From: Acidobacteria bacterium 5-1
Lineage (GTDB): Bacteria; Acidobacteriota; Blastocatellia; Pyrinomonadales; Pyrinomonadaceae
Direction: 5' to 3'
Assembly: GCA_002050455.1 (NCBI GenBank)
Contig: MWZA01000167.1
Span: 1 to 52,445, forward strand
Length of the DNA stretch: 52,445 nt
The position numbers and the translations under genes are program-made. The notes below the pieces were generated by a model that was given only the letters and a program-made list of their open reading frames with translations, made no database searches and was not told where the DNA came from. Of the stretch, positions 10,622 through 22,438 are shown in pieces. Every line of letters begins with the position of its first letter. Within the stretch, counting starts at the first letter, position 1.

Positions 10622-10680
10622 CAAAAAAGAGAGTTTATGCGTTTCAGACTTGTTTTTCAAATCCGATTCAATAAACTCTC
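10622..10680 (-). terminator. Terminator or attenuator hairpin between the TlpA-like gene and purL
   Basis: GAGAGTTTAT (10629-10638) pairs with ATAAACTCTC (10671-10680), U-run on minus strand. Confidence 0.55.
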
Positions 10681-10732
10681 CCTAATATTTTAATTTTCAG
10701 CAGCGAATTAGCACTGATTTTGAGGAAAAACT

Positions 10733-11374
10733 TTAATTCGCTTTTGTGTTTTGTATTTGCTTTGCTGCTTCTATCGGTAAAGTTTTATCAATTTCGCCTC
10801 GCACGATTTCAGGTTTAATTTTTCCTTGTCGAATATAAACAACTTCGCCTTTTTCATTGAGCAGAACGGTAAAGGGAAGTCCGCCTTGCCAGTCTTTGGT
10901 GACCGAAGCGATTGCTGCTTCTTCATTGTCGGTTTTTAAAAGATAAGCGGGCATCTCAGCTTTCATATTTACTAAAAACTTTGGAACTTCACGATTTATT
11001 TCCGCCGAATCATCAAGCGAAATAGTAATAAAATCAATTTTCCCTTTATAATCCGCGTCAATTTTCACAAGTTCGGGAAATTCTTCGCGGCATGGGTCGC
11101 ACCATGTTGCCCAAAAATTAATGAGTAAAGGTTTTGACATTTCACCGTCGCGTTTGAGCAAATTTTTGAGCGCAGCTTCATCAATCTGCGTAACTTTCGG
11201 CAGATTTAAAACTGTTGCAGTTGCTTTCGGTGGAGTTTTTTTAACGGAGGTTCTCGGTTTGGGCTTTTGCTTTTGTCCAAAAGTTTCTGTTACAAGCACT
11301 TGAGCGAAAATGATAACAAAACCAAACAGAAGAATATTTTTCATTCTCGCCCAATTTATTGAATTTTTTTTCAT
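10733..11374 (-). CDS. TlpA-family thioredoxin-like protein
   Basis: LINFWATWCDPCREEFPELVKI. Confidence 0.9.
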   Translation of the reverse strand: MKKNSINWARMKNILLFGFVIIFAQVLVTETFGQKQKPKPRTSVKKTPPKATATVLNLPKVTQIDEAALKNLLKRDGEMSKPLLINFWATWCDPCREEFPELVKIDADYKGKIDFITISLDDSAEINREVPKFLVNMKAEMPAYLLKTDNEEAAIASVTKDWQGGLPFTVLLNEKGEVVYIRQGKIKPEIVRGEIDKTLPIEAAKQIQNTKAN

Positions 11375-11385
11375 CCTTTTAACCT

Positions 11386-11979
11386 TTATTCTTTCCTCTT
11401 AATTGAGCAGCCGAAAGCGTTTGCGCTGGTTTTCGCAATTGTTTTTCCGTTCAACGCGGAATCAAACGCAACGGTCAAATAACTTTCCGTAACATTTTTA
11501 CCCGAACGGTCATTGTCAATCGCGCCGTGATACATCAAAACATTTTTCTCGTTAAAATAAAACGCTTCGGGCGTAACGTTCGCGCCGAGTTGGTCTGCCA
11601 AAACGTTTCCTTTGTCAACCAACATCGGGAATTTATAATTTTCTTCGGCGTGCGATTTGACCCAAGCGAGCGATTCGGTTGAATTGGAATTGATGCCGAT
11701 AAAGTTGATGCCTTTGGCTTTGTAACTTTCGGCAATTTTGTTGATTCTTCCGTTGTAACCTTTAACGACCGGGCATTGCGCCGAAAGAAAAATGACAACC
11801 GCGCCGTTTTTACCTTTCAAATCATTGAAAGATTGTTTTTTGCCGTTGATGTCGGGCAAAGTAAAATTGTCCAAAGTTTTGCCGACGGCAAAATCGTCGT
11901 TTGCACGGCTCATCTTGGCAAATGAAACAAATGCAATTAACACAAAAAGCGCGACAAATAAAATGTTTTTCCGCTTCAT
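11386..11979 (-). CDS. Redoxin/AhpC-TSA family thioredoxin-fold protein
   Basis: Signal peptide; LPDINGKKQSFNDLKGKNGAVVIFLSAQCPVVKGY. Confidence 0.88.
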   Translation of the reverse strand: MKRKNILFVALFVLIAFVSFAKMSRANDDFAVGKTLDNFTLPDINGKKQSFNDLKGKNGAVVIFLSAQCPVVKGYNGRINKIAESYKAKGINFIGINSNSTESLAWVKSHAEENYKFPMLVDKGNVLADQLGANVTPEAFYFNEKNVLMYHGAIDNDRSGKNVTESYLTVAFDSALNGKTIAKTSANAFGCSIKRKE

Positions 11980-12159
11980 TGATTTTTACTCCTTAAAATT
12001 TAAAAAATATCGAAGCAATAAGTTTAATAACCAATTGTTTCAATGACAAGTTGTGCTGTTTTTACGAGCCTCAAACTTATTATGTTTCGCTTTGACAAAA
12101 ATTATTTCCCAAATCTGAGATGTTTAAATTTTAATTTTAGACTGAAAGTTTCAGACAAA

Positions 12160-13407
12160 CTAACGAAAAAGTCTTGGCAAACGATTGTTCAAATTTTTCG
12201 GCAGTAGAATTTCCATTGCATCGTCAACCGTTACGATTCCGGCAATTTCGCCCAAATCGTCAATCACGGGCAAAGCAAGAAGATTATATTCGGCGATTGT
12301 CTGGGCAACTTCTTCCGCGTCGTCATTTGGGTGCGCGAACTGAAATTTATCGCGCATCACCTGTGAAAGCTGAAAAGTCGGGTCGGCTAAAATCAGACTC
12401 CGCAGAGAAATCAGCCCGGAAAGTTTCCAAGAATTTTCTTCTTCGACAATGTAAAGGTAATAAATCATATTTGGCGTTTCCGCCATATCGCGCAGACGCG
12501 CAATCGCTTGGCTGACAGTTAAATCTTTCGGAAGCGTAACAAATTCCGTCGTCATCAAACCGCCCGCCGTGTCTTTGTCGAAAGGAAGAAGCTCGGCAAC
12601 GTCGGCTTTTTCTTCTTCTTCCATCAAATCAAAAAGTTCCTGCGCCCTTTCTTCGTCCATTTCGCCCAGTACGTCAACCGCGTCGTCCGGCGACATTTCT
12701 TCCAAAAGATCGGCGGCACGCTCTCCGTCCATTTCTTCGAGAATTCGCGCTTGGTTTTCCGTGGACATTTCCTCTAAAGTGTCGGCGGCGATTTCGTTGT
12801 CAAGAGATTCGACGATTTCCGTGCGGTGAATCGGCGACAAGGTTTCAGCAAGCTGTGCGATTTCAACCGGATGAAGCCGCGAAAGTTTGTCTTTTGAAGA
12901 TTTTAACTGCACGGCGACGCTTGATTTATCGGTTGCCAAATAGCCGACATCCGCCCAGTCAAGCACTTCGACAATGCGACTGCTGCCATAAAAACCGGCG
13001 GGCATCAAACGACGCAAAAATCCCTGAAGGCTGACATCCGCGCCGGTTACGCGCCAGCGCGTTCCAACTTCGATAATCTGCACGTCGTTGACACGCACGA
13101 CGCGCTTGCCGTCAACATCTATTAACTGATTATCCAAAACGTCTTTCGCCAATAAAACTTCGCCCGTCCGACGAGTGAAAGGTCGCAAATCAAGCACTAC
13201 CGAATTCATTCCGGCTCCGTTTTTATCAAGCGCGGAAATTTTCGATTGCGGCATAAAAAAATTTCGGCGGCGATAACGCGCCACAAGTCCGATAACCGGT
13301 GGATAATCTTCTTCGCCGTAGCGCACAATTACATCTTTTATGACGGCAATTTTTTCGCCTTCGGCATCGAAAATCGGACGACCGAGAATTTGCGACAAAT
13401 ACAACAT
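12160..13407 (-). CDS. PRC-barrel + MgtE N-terminal domain + CBS pair protein without MgtE membrane domain
   Basis: N-terminal PRC-barrel (LGRPIFDAEGEKIAVIKDVIV), acidic EEMxxERAADLLEEM repeats, two CBS domains, no transmembrane segment. Confidence 0.8.
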   Translation of the reverse strand: MLYLSQILGRPIFDAEGEKIAVIKDVIVRYGEEDYPPVIGLVARYRRRNFFMPQSKISALDKNGAGMNSVVLDLRPFTRRTGEVLLAKDVLDNQLIDVDGKRVVRVNDVQIIEVGTRWRVTGADVSLQGFLRRLMPAGFYGSSRIVEVLDWADVGYLATDKSSVAVQLKSSKDKLSRLHPVEIAQLAETLSPIHRTEIVESLDNEIAADTLEEMSTENQARILEEMDGERAADLLEEMSPDDAVDVLGEMDEERAQELFDLMEEEEKADVAELLPFDKDTAGGLMTTEFVTLPKDLTVSQAIARLRDMAETPNMIYYLYIVEEENSWKLSGLISLRSLILADPTFQLSQVMRDKFQFAHPNDDAEEVAQTIAEYNLLALPVIDDLGEIAGIVTVDDAMEILLPKNLNNRLPRLFR

Positions 13408-13574
13408 AACTTAAAGATAAACGATGTCTGTCAAAGGTTGAAGTGTAAAACGAAACTTTAGAAAAATTTTACCGCTCATTTTTGTTTGAAAAAAATAAAT
13501 CTTGTATGATTACAAATAGTTCAAAGTTTAAAGCTGAAGTTTGTGATTTTAATTTTGAACTTTGAACTAATTTT

Positions 13575-14165
13575 ATGTTTTGCACAAAATGCGGCGCACA
13601 AAATTCGGACGAAGCAGTTTATTGCCAAAAATGCGGCACTGTTCTTGAAGCCGAAGAGGAAACAAGGCTGGCGCGTCCGGCAAGAAACAATCTAAACGAT
13701 GATGACGAAACGCAGATTTTTTCGATTCGTCCGACGTTAATGTTTGTCAAGGTCGGTTACGGCTTGGCGGTTTTGGGCGCGTTTTTATTGGTTTTTTTGC
13801 TTTATTATGCAGGAAATCTGTTCGGTTTGGATATTCCTTGGTGGTTTTCCATTTTAGCCGGACTTTCTCTGCTTTTGATACCGGCGTTTTATCACTTTAA
13901 ACAAAAAACAGTGCGTTATATTCTGACCGATGCAAAAATTGAGATTGATCAAGGTTTAATTTCTCATACAACTAAAAATGTTCCGCTTCGCACGATTCAG
14001 GACGTAACCGTTTCGGCGACAGTTCCGCAGAGACTTCTCGGCTTTGGCAATCTGGTTATCGAAAATGCGGGCGAAAACAACAGCCAAATTGTTTTGAAAA
14101 ATATCAATTCACCGAAAAAATATGCGGAAGTTTTGCTCAAACAAATGCGGCAACTTAATAGATAA
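13575..14165 (+). CDS. Zinc-ribbon plus bPH2/YdbS-like PH-domain membrane protein
   Basis: MFCTKCGAQNSDEAVYCQKCG; two TM segments; YILTDAKIEIDQGLI...VPLRTIQDV. Confidence 0.8.
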   Translation: MFCTKCGAQNSDEAVYCQKCGTVLEAEEETRLARPARNNLNDDDETQIFSIRPTLMFVKVGYGLAVLGAFLLVFLLYYAGNLFGLDIPWWFSILAGLSLLLIPAFYHFKQKTVRYILTDAKIEIDQGLISHTTKNVPLRTIQDVTVSATVPQRLLGFGNLVIENAGENNSQIVLKNINSPKKYAEVLLKQMRQLNR

Positions 14166-14166
14166 A

Positions 14167-14238
14167 GAATTCAAACAGGATAGACAGGATTTACAGGATA
14201 ATAAAATTTGTTTTATCCTATCTATCCTGTTTGAATTC
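14167..14238. repeat. Palindromic short-word repeat (ACAGGATAGACAGGATTTACAGGAT type)
   Basis: GAATTCAAACAGGATAGA perfect 18-bp arm with inverted copy ending TCTATCCTGTTTGAATTC. Confidence 0.9.
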
Positions 14239-14250
14239 TTGCTTTGAAAT

Positions 14251-15276
14251 ATGAAAACTATTTTTATAACCGGCGGCGCGGGTTTTATCGGCTCGACTTT
14301 TGTTAGATTAATTTTAGAAGAAACTTCCAATGTTGAAATTATCAATTTTGACGCGCTGACTTATGCGGGAAATTTAGAAAACTTAAACGGATTAGACAAA
14401 ACGCGCCATAAATTTATCAAAGGCGACATCACCAAGCGCGAAGAAGTTTTCGACGCTTTACCAGAAAAGGCGGAAGCAATTTTTAATTTTGCCGCCGAAT
14501 CGCACGTTGATAGAAGCATCAATTCGGCAAGCGAATTCGTTTTGACAAATGTTCTCGGAACGCAGGTTTTGCTGGACGCGGCACGCGCAAAAAATATACG
14601 TCGTTTTGTGCAGATTTCAACCGACGAAGTGCAGGGAAGTTTGCCCGAAGACAGCAATTTATTTTTTACTGAAGATTCGTCTCTAAAGCCGAATTCGCCG
14701 TATGCCGCGTCAAAAGCCGCCGCCGAACACTTTGTCCGCGCCGCGCACGAAACTTTTGGTGTTGGCACAATTATTACCCGTTGCGGAAACAACTACGGCG
14801 GGCGGCAATTTCCCGAAAAACTGATTCCGCTGATGATTGCCAACGCGATGAACGACGAACCTTTGCCCGTCTATGGCGACGGAAAAAACGTGCGCGATTG
14901 GATTTTTGTTGAAGACCATTGCCGCGCTATTTGGCTGGCATACGAAAAAGGCAAATCGGGCGAAAGCTACAATATCGGCGCGAGAAATGAGCGGCAAAAT
15001 ATCGAAGTTGTCAAATCAATTCTTGACGCGCTCGGCAAACCGCATTCGCTCATTAAATTTGTAACCGACCGGCTCGGACACGACCGGCGTTACGCAATTG
15101 ACGCGACCAAAGTTGAAAATGAACTCGGCTGGAAGCCGCAAACGACATGGGAAGAAGGTTTGCAAAAGACAATTCGCTGGTATCAGGAAAATCAAGATTG
15201 GGTGAATCGCATCAGAAACGGCGCGTATCGTGATTATTATAAAAATCATTACAGAATGGAAGTCGGAGGCAAATGA
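14251..15276 (+). CDS. rfbB: dTDP-glucose 4,6-dehydratase
   Basis: ITGGAGFIGSTFVR, STDEVQGSLPE, YAASKAAAEHFV. Confidence 0.93.
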   Translation: MKTIFITGGAGFIGSTFVRLILEETSNVEIINFDALTYAGNLENLNGLDKTRHKFIKGDITKREEVFDALPEKAEAIFNFAAESHVDRSINSASEFVLTNVLGTQVLLDAARAKNIRRFVQISTDEVQGSLPEDSNLFFTEDSSLKPNSPYAASKAAAEHFVRAAHETFGVGTIITRCGNNYGGRQFPEKLIPLMIANAMNDEPLPVYGDGKNVRDWIFVEDHCRAIWLAYEKGKSGESYNIGARNERQNIEVVKSILDALGKPHSLIKFVTDRLGHDRRYAIDATKVENELGWKPQTTWEEGLQKTIRWYQENQDWVNRIRNGAYRDYYKNHYRMEVGGK

Positions 15277-16136
15277 GAATTTTAATCACTGGCGCAAACG
15301 GAATGGTCGCAAGAGCAGCAATTGATTATTGCCGTTCAATCGGCGATGAGATTACGGCATTAACGCGCCAAGAATGTGATATTGCGAACGCCGGACAAGT
15401 AGAAAAAGTTTTTCAAAGTGAAAAGCCCGATGCCGTGATAAATTGTGCGGCTTACACGGATGTTGACGGCGCGGAAACAAACAGGGAAATTTGTTACAAG
15501 GCAAACACAACCGGTGTCGAAAATTTGGCGTTGGCTTCTAAAAAGATTGATTGCGCGTTTGTAACGATTTCTACCGATTTTGTTTTCGATGGAACAAAAG
15601 ATGATTTTTATACGCAGCGCGATACGCCAAATCCGCAGAGCGTTTATGCCAAATCAAAACTCGAAGGCGAAATTCGCGCTCGAAATGCTTATGCCCGTTC
15701 AATTATCGCACGTTCAGGCTGGATTTATGGCAACGACGGTACGAATTTTTTAAGCGTTCTGCCCAAACTTCTGGCGGAAGGAAAACAAATTAAAGCGATT
15801 TCCGATTCTTTCGGAACGCCGACTTTTGCTAAAGATTTAGCGCGGCGACTTCGTGAACTTGCCGAACTCGATTTGCCCGCCGTTTATCACGTTACAAATG
15901 CGGGCGAAGGCACAAGTTACGCCGGTTTTGCACAAAAAGTTTGCGAGATTAACGGAATCAATAAAAATTTAATTAAAAGTGTTTTGACCAGAGGTTTGAA
16001 GCGTCCCGCGCCGCGTCCGCAGTTTTCGCGGCTTAAATGTTTGTTTAGCCCAAAATTCGGACTTTCCCCACTGCCGGATTGGGAAGAATCTCTGACAAAC
16101 TATTTGATTTCGCAAAGTATTCCAAATTCCTGTTGA
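15273..16136 (+). CDS. rfbD: dTDP-4-dehydrorhamnose reductase
   Basis: MRILITGANGMVARA, ISTDFVFDG, YAKSKLEGE; ATGA overlap with rfbB. Confidence 0.9.
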   Translation: MRILITGANGMVARAAIDYCRSIGDEITALTRQECDIANAGQVEKVFQSEKPDAVINCAAYTDVDGAETNREICYKANTTGVENLALASKKIDCAFVTISTDFVFDGTKDDFYTQRDTPNPQSVYAKSKLEGEIRARNAYARSIIARSGWIYGNDGTNFLSVLPKLLAEGKQIKAISDSFGTPTFAKDLARRLRELAELDLPAVYHVTNAGEGTSYAGFAQKVCEINGINKNLIKSVLTRGLKRPAPRPQFSRLKCLFSPKFGLSPLPDWEESLTNYLISQSIPNSC

Positions 16137-16155
16137 TTGCAAATAAATTCCGGTG

Positions 16156-17085
16156 TTAAGCCGTAATAATTACGGCTTTCGAGCCGGTCAGTTCCGAGAA
16201 ATCTTTAGTAAAAATTGTATCAACGCGCCGAATCTGACCAATTGTTTCAACAATATCTTGAGTTGAAACAAAACCGTCTTCGACGTGCGCGATTGCCCAC
16301 ACCGGAATATGTGAAGCCGTCCGCAGAGTTTCTTCGACAAGGCGCAAATACTGTGATTTTGTTTCGATGAGCGTTCCGAGTTTGCCCGCTTGCGCCTTTT
16401 CCAAATCGTTCCAAAAGTCATCGCCGAAACGAAGCCATTCCTCGCGCCAAGCAGTCCATCCCAAATAATTTTGCTGGCTTTGATTGTGTGCCGACGGAAG
16501 CCGCAAAAACATCAAATCCATATAATTTTCAGCGATAAAATCGTTGGCGTTTTTGTTTTGACAGGTGTTGTTCTGCCCGTTGTTGACAGGTTCGGGCGAC
16601 ACGCTCCAGAGCCGTCGGAAAACGTTTGATAGCGGCTGCCGAAGTTCGAGCGTTTCTTTATCGAAAGACAAAAGATAATCGCCGACGCTCATGCCGACGC
16701 TCAAAGCAATTGCCTGCGCGACGGGCGAAGAAAGTTTTTCGATGTTGTTCCGCACATTGTCAAACCACCACGCATCAGTTTCATTAAACCATTTTTTCAG
16801 CGATTCGTTTTGCAGACGATAACGCGGGACGTAAGCGTCTTCCAAAATCGAATTAACGTCTTCGTCAGACAATTTTTCGGCGTTGTTTAGAATTACGGCA
16901 ACGGCTTTTGTCCAAGCCGACTGCGTTAAATCATTGGCGAGAACGCGCACCGTCCAGCGTTTCAGATATACGCCGAGATTCGGCTCACTCATAAAGGGCA
17001 AAATGGCGGAATTAAATTTCAGACGGCGTAGAACATTAAGTTCAAAAGCAAGCCAGCCCTTCGGTGTAATGGATTTTGTGAACAT
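16156..17085 (-). CDS. Uncharacterised protein; possible degenerate D12-class DNA adenine methylase homologue
   Basis: ILPFMSEPNLGVYLKRWTVRVLANDL resembles the D12 N-terminal motif; DLMFLRLPS at the expected DPPY position. Confidence 0.4.
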   Translation of the reverse strand: MFTKSITPKGWLAFELNVLRRLKFNSAILPFMSEPNLGVYLKRWTVRVLANDLTQSAWTKAVAVILNNAEKLSDEDVNSILEDAYVPRYRLQNESLKKWFNETDAWWFDNVRNNIEKLSSPVAQAIALSVGMSVGDYLLSFDKETLELRQPLSNVFRRLWSVSPEPVNNGQNNTCQNKNANDFIAENYMDLMFLRLPSAHNQSQQNYLGWTAWREEWLRFGDDFWNDLEKAQAGKLGTLIETKSQYLRLVEETLRTASHIPVWAIAHVEDGFVSTQDIVETIGQIRRVDTIFTKDFSELTGSKAVIITA

Positions 17086-17090
17086 AAAAT

Positions 17091-17158
17091 TCCGAGTGCC
17101 AAGTGCTAAGTGTAAAATGAGGGAATACAGGACTTAGAACTCAATACTAAGCACTTTA
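17091..17158. repeat. Palindromic short-word repeat (AAGTGCTTAGTATTGAGTTCTAAG type)
   Basis: GTGCCAAGTGCTAAGTG ... CTTAGAACTCAATACTAAGCACTT. Confidence 0.75.
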
Positions 17159-17757
17159 TCGGCGAAAGATTCCAACTCCTTGAAACCTTCCAGCGAAAGA
17201 AATATCTTAACAACCTTCGGGTCAAATTCGATACCCGACCATTCGATTAAATAGCGTTTGGCTTCCAGTTCGGAAATCGCCGCTCTGTATGGACGCGCAT
17301 CGGTCAGAGCGGCAAAAGTGTCGGCGACGCGCAGAATTCTTGCCGCCAAGGGAATCTGCTCGCGCTCCAAAGCGTCGGGATAGCCGCTGCCGTTCCACCA
17401 TTCGTGATGCCAGCGCACGAGCAGTTGAACAGCCCGGCTCAAACCGCGTTTTGCCGTTTCCTGCTCGCCGATAACCGGATGCCGCTGCATGTCAATCCGT
17501 TCATCTTCGCGCAGCATCCGTTTGCTTTTAATGTAATCACGATTCATCACAATTTCCCCGATATCGTGAACCAGCGCGGCTTGCCGCAAAGAAAGACGGT
17601 CGTGCGAGGCAAGATTATAGTTTCGCGCCAAAGCGTCGGCAAGCACGGCGATTCTCTCGGCGTGCGGATGCGTGTAACCTTCAAATTTGTCCGCAGCAGT
17701 GGCAATTTTCAAAAATTTTTCTTCAAAATCTTCTTTCGTTACAGACAGATTTTCCAT
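17134..17757 (-). CDS. HD-GYP-type phosphohydrolase domain protein
   Basis: HDIGE, HHEWWNGSGYPDAL, RILRVADTFAALTDARPYR. Confidence 0.88.
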   Translation of the reverse strand: MENLSVTKEDFEEKFLKIATAADKFEGYTHPHAERIAVLADALARNYNLASHDRLSLRQAALVHDIGEIVMNRDYIKSKRMLREDERIDMQRHPVIGEQETAKRGLSRAVQLLVRWHHEWWNGSGYPDALEREQIPLAARILRVADTFAALTDARPYRAAISELEAKRYLIEWSGIEFDPKVVKIFLSLEGFKELESFADKVLSIEF

Positions 17758-18014
17758 AAAACGCAGTTTAAGGCAAAGGAGTAAAATGTTTTTTGATTAT
17801 TTTCTAAATTACCAATTAATAAAGAGTCTGCCATTAGTTTTTACTATTTTTTTGTCAAACTGTCGAGCAGAGTTTGCGCTTCTCTGATTAGTTTGGAAAA
17901 ATCGCCAAAAGCCGGTTCAATATCGTAGATTTGACAGCCGCCAAACAAATTGAGAAAGTTTCTCAAGATTGGTTCGGCAAATTTGAAATTTGAAATTTTT
18001 TACATTTTTTACAA

Positions 18015-18767
18015 ATGACTAAGGATAAAACAATCATCCGCGAAGTTGCGACTGTTCAAGAATTAAACGGCTGCGTTGCGCTTCAGCGCGAAGTTTTTGC
18101 TTTGCCGGAACTTGAAATTTCGCCTGTCCGACATTTTATTGTAACCAAACACGCTGGCGGTTTTACGCTCGGCGCATTTGCCGAAAATAAATTGGTCGGC
18201 TTTGTTTTGTCCGTTCCGGCTTTTTGCGGCGGCGAGCGTTTTTTTTATTCACACATCGCGGGCGTTCTGCCCGCGTTTCAAAGCTGCGGTATCGGCGCAC
18301 AATTAAAATGGGCGCAGCGCGAAAAGGCTCTGAGCAAAAACGTGAAATTTATCAAATGGACATTTCAGCCCGTTCAGGCGCGAAACGCTTTTTTCAATCT
18401 GGAAAAACTCGGCGCAATTGTCCGCGAATATAAACCAAATTATTACGGCACGGATTATTCGGCTTCAAACAAACAGGGCGAAAAAATCGGACTCGACAGC
18501 GACCGACTTTTTGCCGAATGGAATCTGGAAAGTGAAAAAGTGGAAAAGCTGGCAAAAGGTGAAAAATTTGTCGAAAACGGCGAAATTGTGCAGACCATCG
18601 AAACGCCGAATAATTGGGATGAATTGGTAAAAATAAATCCAAACAAAGCGATTGCCGAACAGGAAAGAATAAAAAAAGAATTTCAAAAAGCATTTGCCGG
18701 AAATTTTGTCTGCCGCAGCTTTGAAAGAAGCGAAAATGCTCCGCGCTATTTGCTTTATAAAAATTGA
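18015..18767 (+). CDS. GNAT-fold acetyltransferase-like protein
   Basis: LVGFVLSVPAF...YSHIAGVLPAFQSCGIGAQLKWAQREKAL. Confidence 0.8.
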   Translation: MTKDKTIIREVATVQELNGCVALQREVFALPELEISPVRHFIVTKHAGGFTLGAFAENKLVGFVLSVPAFCGGERFFYSHIAGVLPAFQSCGIGAQLKWAQREKALSKNVKFIKWTFQPVQARNAFFNLEKLGAIVREYKPNYYGTDYSASNKQGEKIGLDSDRLFAEWNLESEKVEKLAKGEKFVENGEIVQTIETPNNWDELVKINPNKAIAEQERIKKEFQKAFAGNFVCRSFERSENAPRYLLYKN

Positions 18768-18799
18768 TTTTCGGTATTACCGCCGTTATACTTTTAAAT

Positions 18800-19029
18800 A
18801 TGAAAACAGCAATATCAGTTTCGGACGAGGTCTTTGAGCTAAGCGAAAAACTTGCAAAAAAATTGAAAGTTTCACGCAGCCGAGTTTTTGCAATGGGCGT
18901 TGAAAAACTCGCGGAAGAATATGAAGATGAAGAAATAATTACCAACATCAATAAAGTATGCGCGAAGGTTGACACATCGGTTGACCCTGTTTTGTTTAGA
19001 ATGGCAATGCTCTCTTTACCGAAAGACGA

Positions 19030-19036
<7 letters not shown>
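18800..19036 (+). CDS. Ribbon-helix-helix/CopG-like antitoxin
   Basis: MKTAISVSDEVFELSEKLAKKLKVSRSRVFAMGVEKLAEEY; immediately upstream of and overlapping a MazF-like toxin. Confidence 0.8.
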
Positions 19037-21386
<2,350 letters not shown>

Positions 21387-21420
21387 ATTTCAAGCTGTGT
21401 TCTCATTTTTTATTTTATAT

Positions 21421-21581
21421 AGGACTTTCTCAAAATGCAGAAAAAGAGCAAAACTATTAACTGTTCACTCTACACTTTTAACTGATTTACAAAGGAAAAC
21501 CTTTTTTATCAAAAGATAGTTTATAGTCAATAGCGAACAGTTAATAGTTTGCTGCCGAATCTTCGATGTGTGAGATAATCC
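21421..21581. mobile_element. MITE-like element, family A copy (161 bp)
   Basis: AGGACTTTCTCAAAATGCAG left end; GAGATAATCC right end; palindromic core GCAAAACTATTAACTGTTCAC / GCGAACAGTTAATAGTTTGC. Confidence 0.8.
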
Positions 21582-21599
21582 GATTACAATCAATTTGTT

Positions 21600-22160
21600 A
21601 TGTCCGTAATTCTTGAACAAAATGAAGTTTTGCTTGATTTCACCAAACGGCTTGAAAAACTCGATATTTCATATATGCTGACGGGTTCGATGGCGATGGC
21701 TTATTACGCGCAGCCGCGAATGACCGCCGATATCGATATTGTCGTTGAACTTGATTTAAGCAAGGCAAACGAGATTATCAAATTTTTTGAGCCTGAATAT
21801 TATATTCCGCACGGTTCAATGCGTTCGGCAATTTCGAGAAACACGATGTTTAATCTGCTTCACGAAAAAACGCTCGTCAAAGTTGATTGCGTGTTGCGAA
21901 AAAATGATGAATTTCAGATAAACGCTTTTAATCGTCGAAAAAAAGTTGATTTTGCCGATTTTGATTTATGGATTATCAGCCACGAAGATTTGATTTTGTC
22001 TAAATTAAATTGGGCGAAAAAGACAAACTCGGAAATGCAGCTTCGTGATGTCGCAAATTTGCTGCGAAACAAGGTTGATATGAATTATCTTAATACTTGG
22101 TCGGAAATGTTGGAAGTTGATAACAAATTGAACGAAATTTTAGAAAAACTAAACAAATAA
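21600..22160 (+). CDS. Pol-beta superfamily nucleotidyltransferase (DUF6036/MNT-like)
   Basis: MLTGSMAMAYYAQPRMTADIDIVVEL (GSxA...DxD). Confidence 0.75.
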   Translation: MSVILEQNEVLLDFTKRLEKLDISYMLTGSMAMAYYAQPRMTADIDIVVELDLSKANEIIKFFEPEYYIPHGSMRSAISRNTMFNLLHEKTLVKVDCVLRKNDEFQINAFNRRKKVDFADFDLWIISHEDLILSKLNWAKKTNSEMQLRDVANLLRNKVDMNYLNTWSEMLEVDNKLNEILEKLNK

Positions 22161-22161
22161 A

Positions 22162-22380
22162 ATGTTACACGATACTTCGCCCGAATTTGAGAAAATGTGG
22201 CACGAAAAGTGGATGCAAAAAACTCCGCAAGAGCGTGTTAAATTCGCTTTTTCAATGTTTTCGTCCGCCCGCGCGATAATTATTTCTTCAATGCCGAAAA
22301 ATTTATCCGAAGCCGAACAAAAGTGTTATATCTATGAACGCACTTACGGCGAACCACTGCCCGAAGATTTTCCTGTTTAA
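22162..22380 (+). CDS. Small 72-aa helical protein partnered with the nucleotidyltransferase
   Basis: Begins 2 nt after the upstream stop; SPEFEKMWHEKWMQKTPQERVKFAFSMFSSARAII. Confidence 0.7.
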   Translation: MLHDTSPEFEKMWHEKWMQKTPQERVKFAFSMFSSARAIIISSMPKNLSEAEQKCYIYERTYGEPLPEDFPV

Positions 22381-22383
22381 CAA

Positions 22384-22428
22384 GAAAAGAGCATAGTTTA
22401 GCAATCAACTACGCTCTTTTCTGTTATT
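22384..22428. terminator. Terminator hairpin between convergent genes
   Basis: GAAAAGAGCATAGTT / AACTACGCTCTTTTC followed by a T-rich tract. Confidence 0.75.
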
Positions 22429-22438
22429 TTTTAATTGA

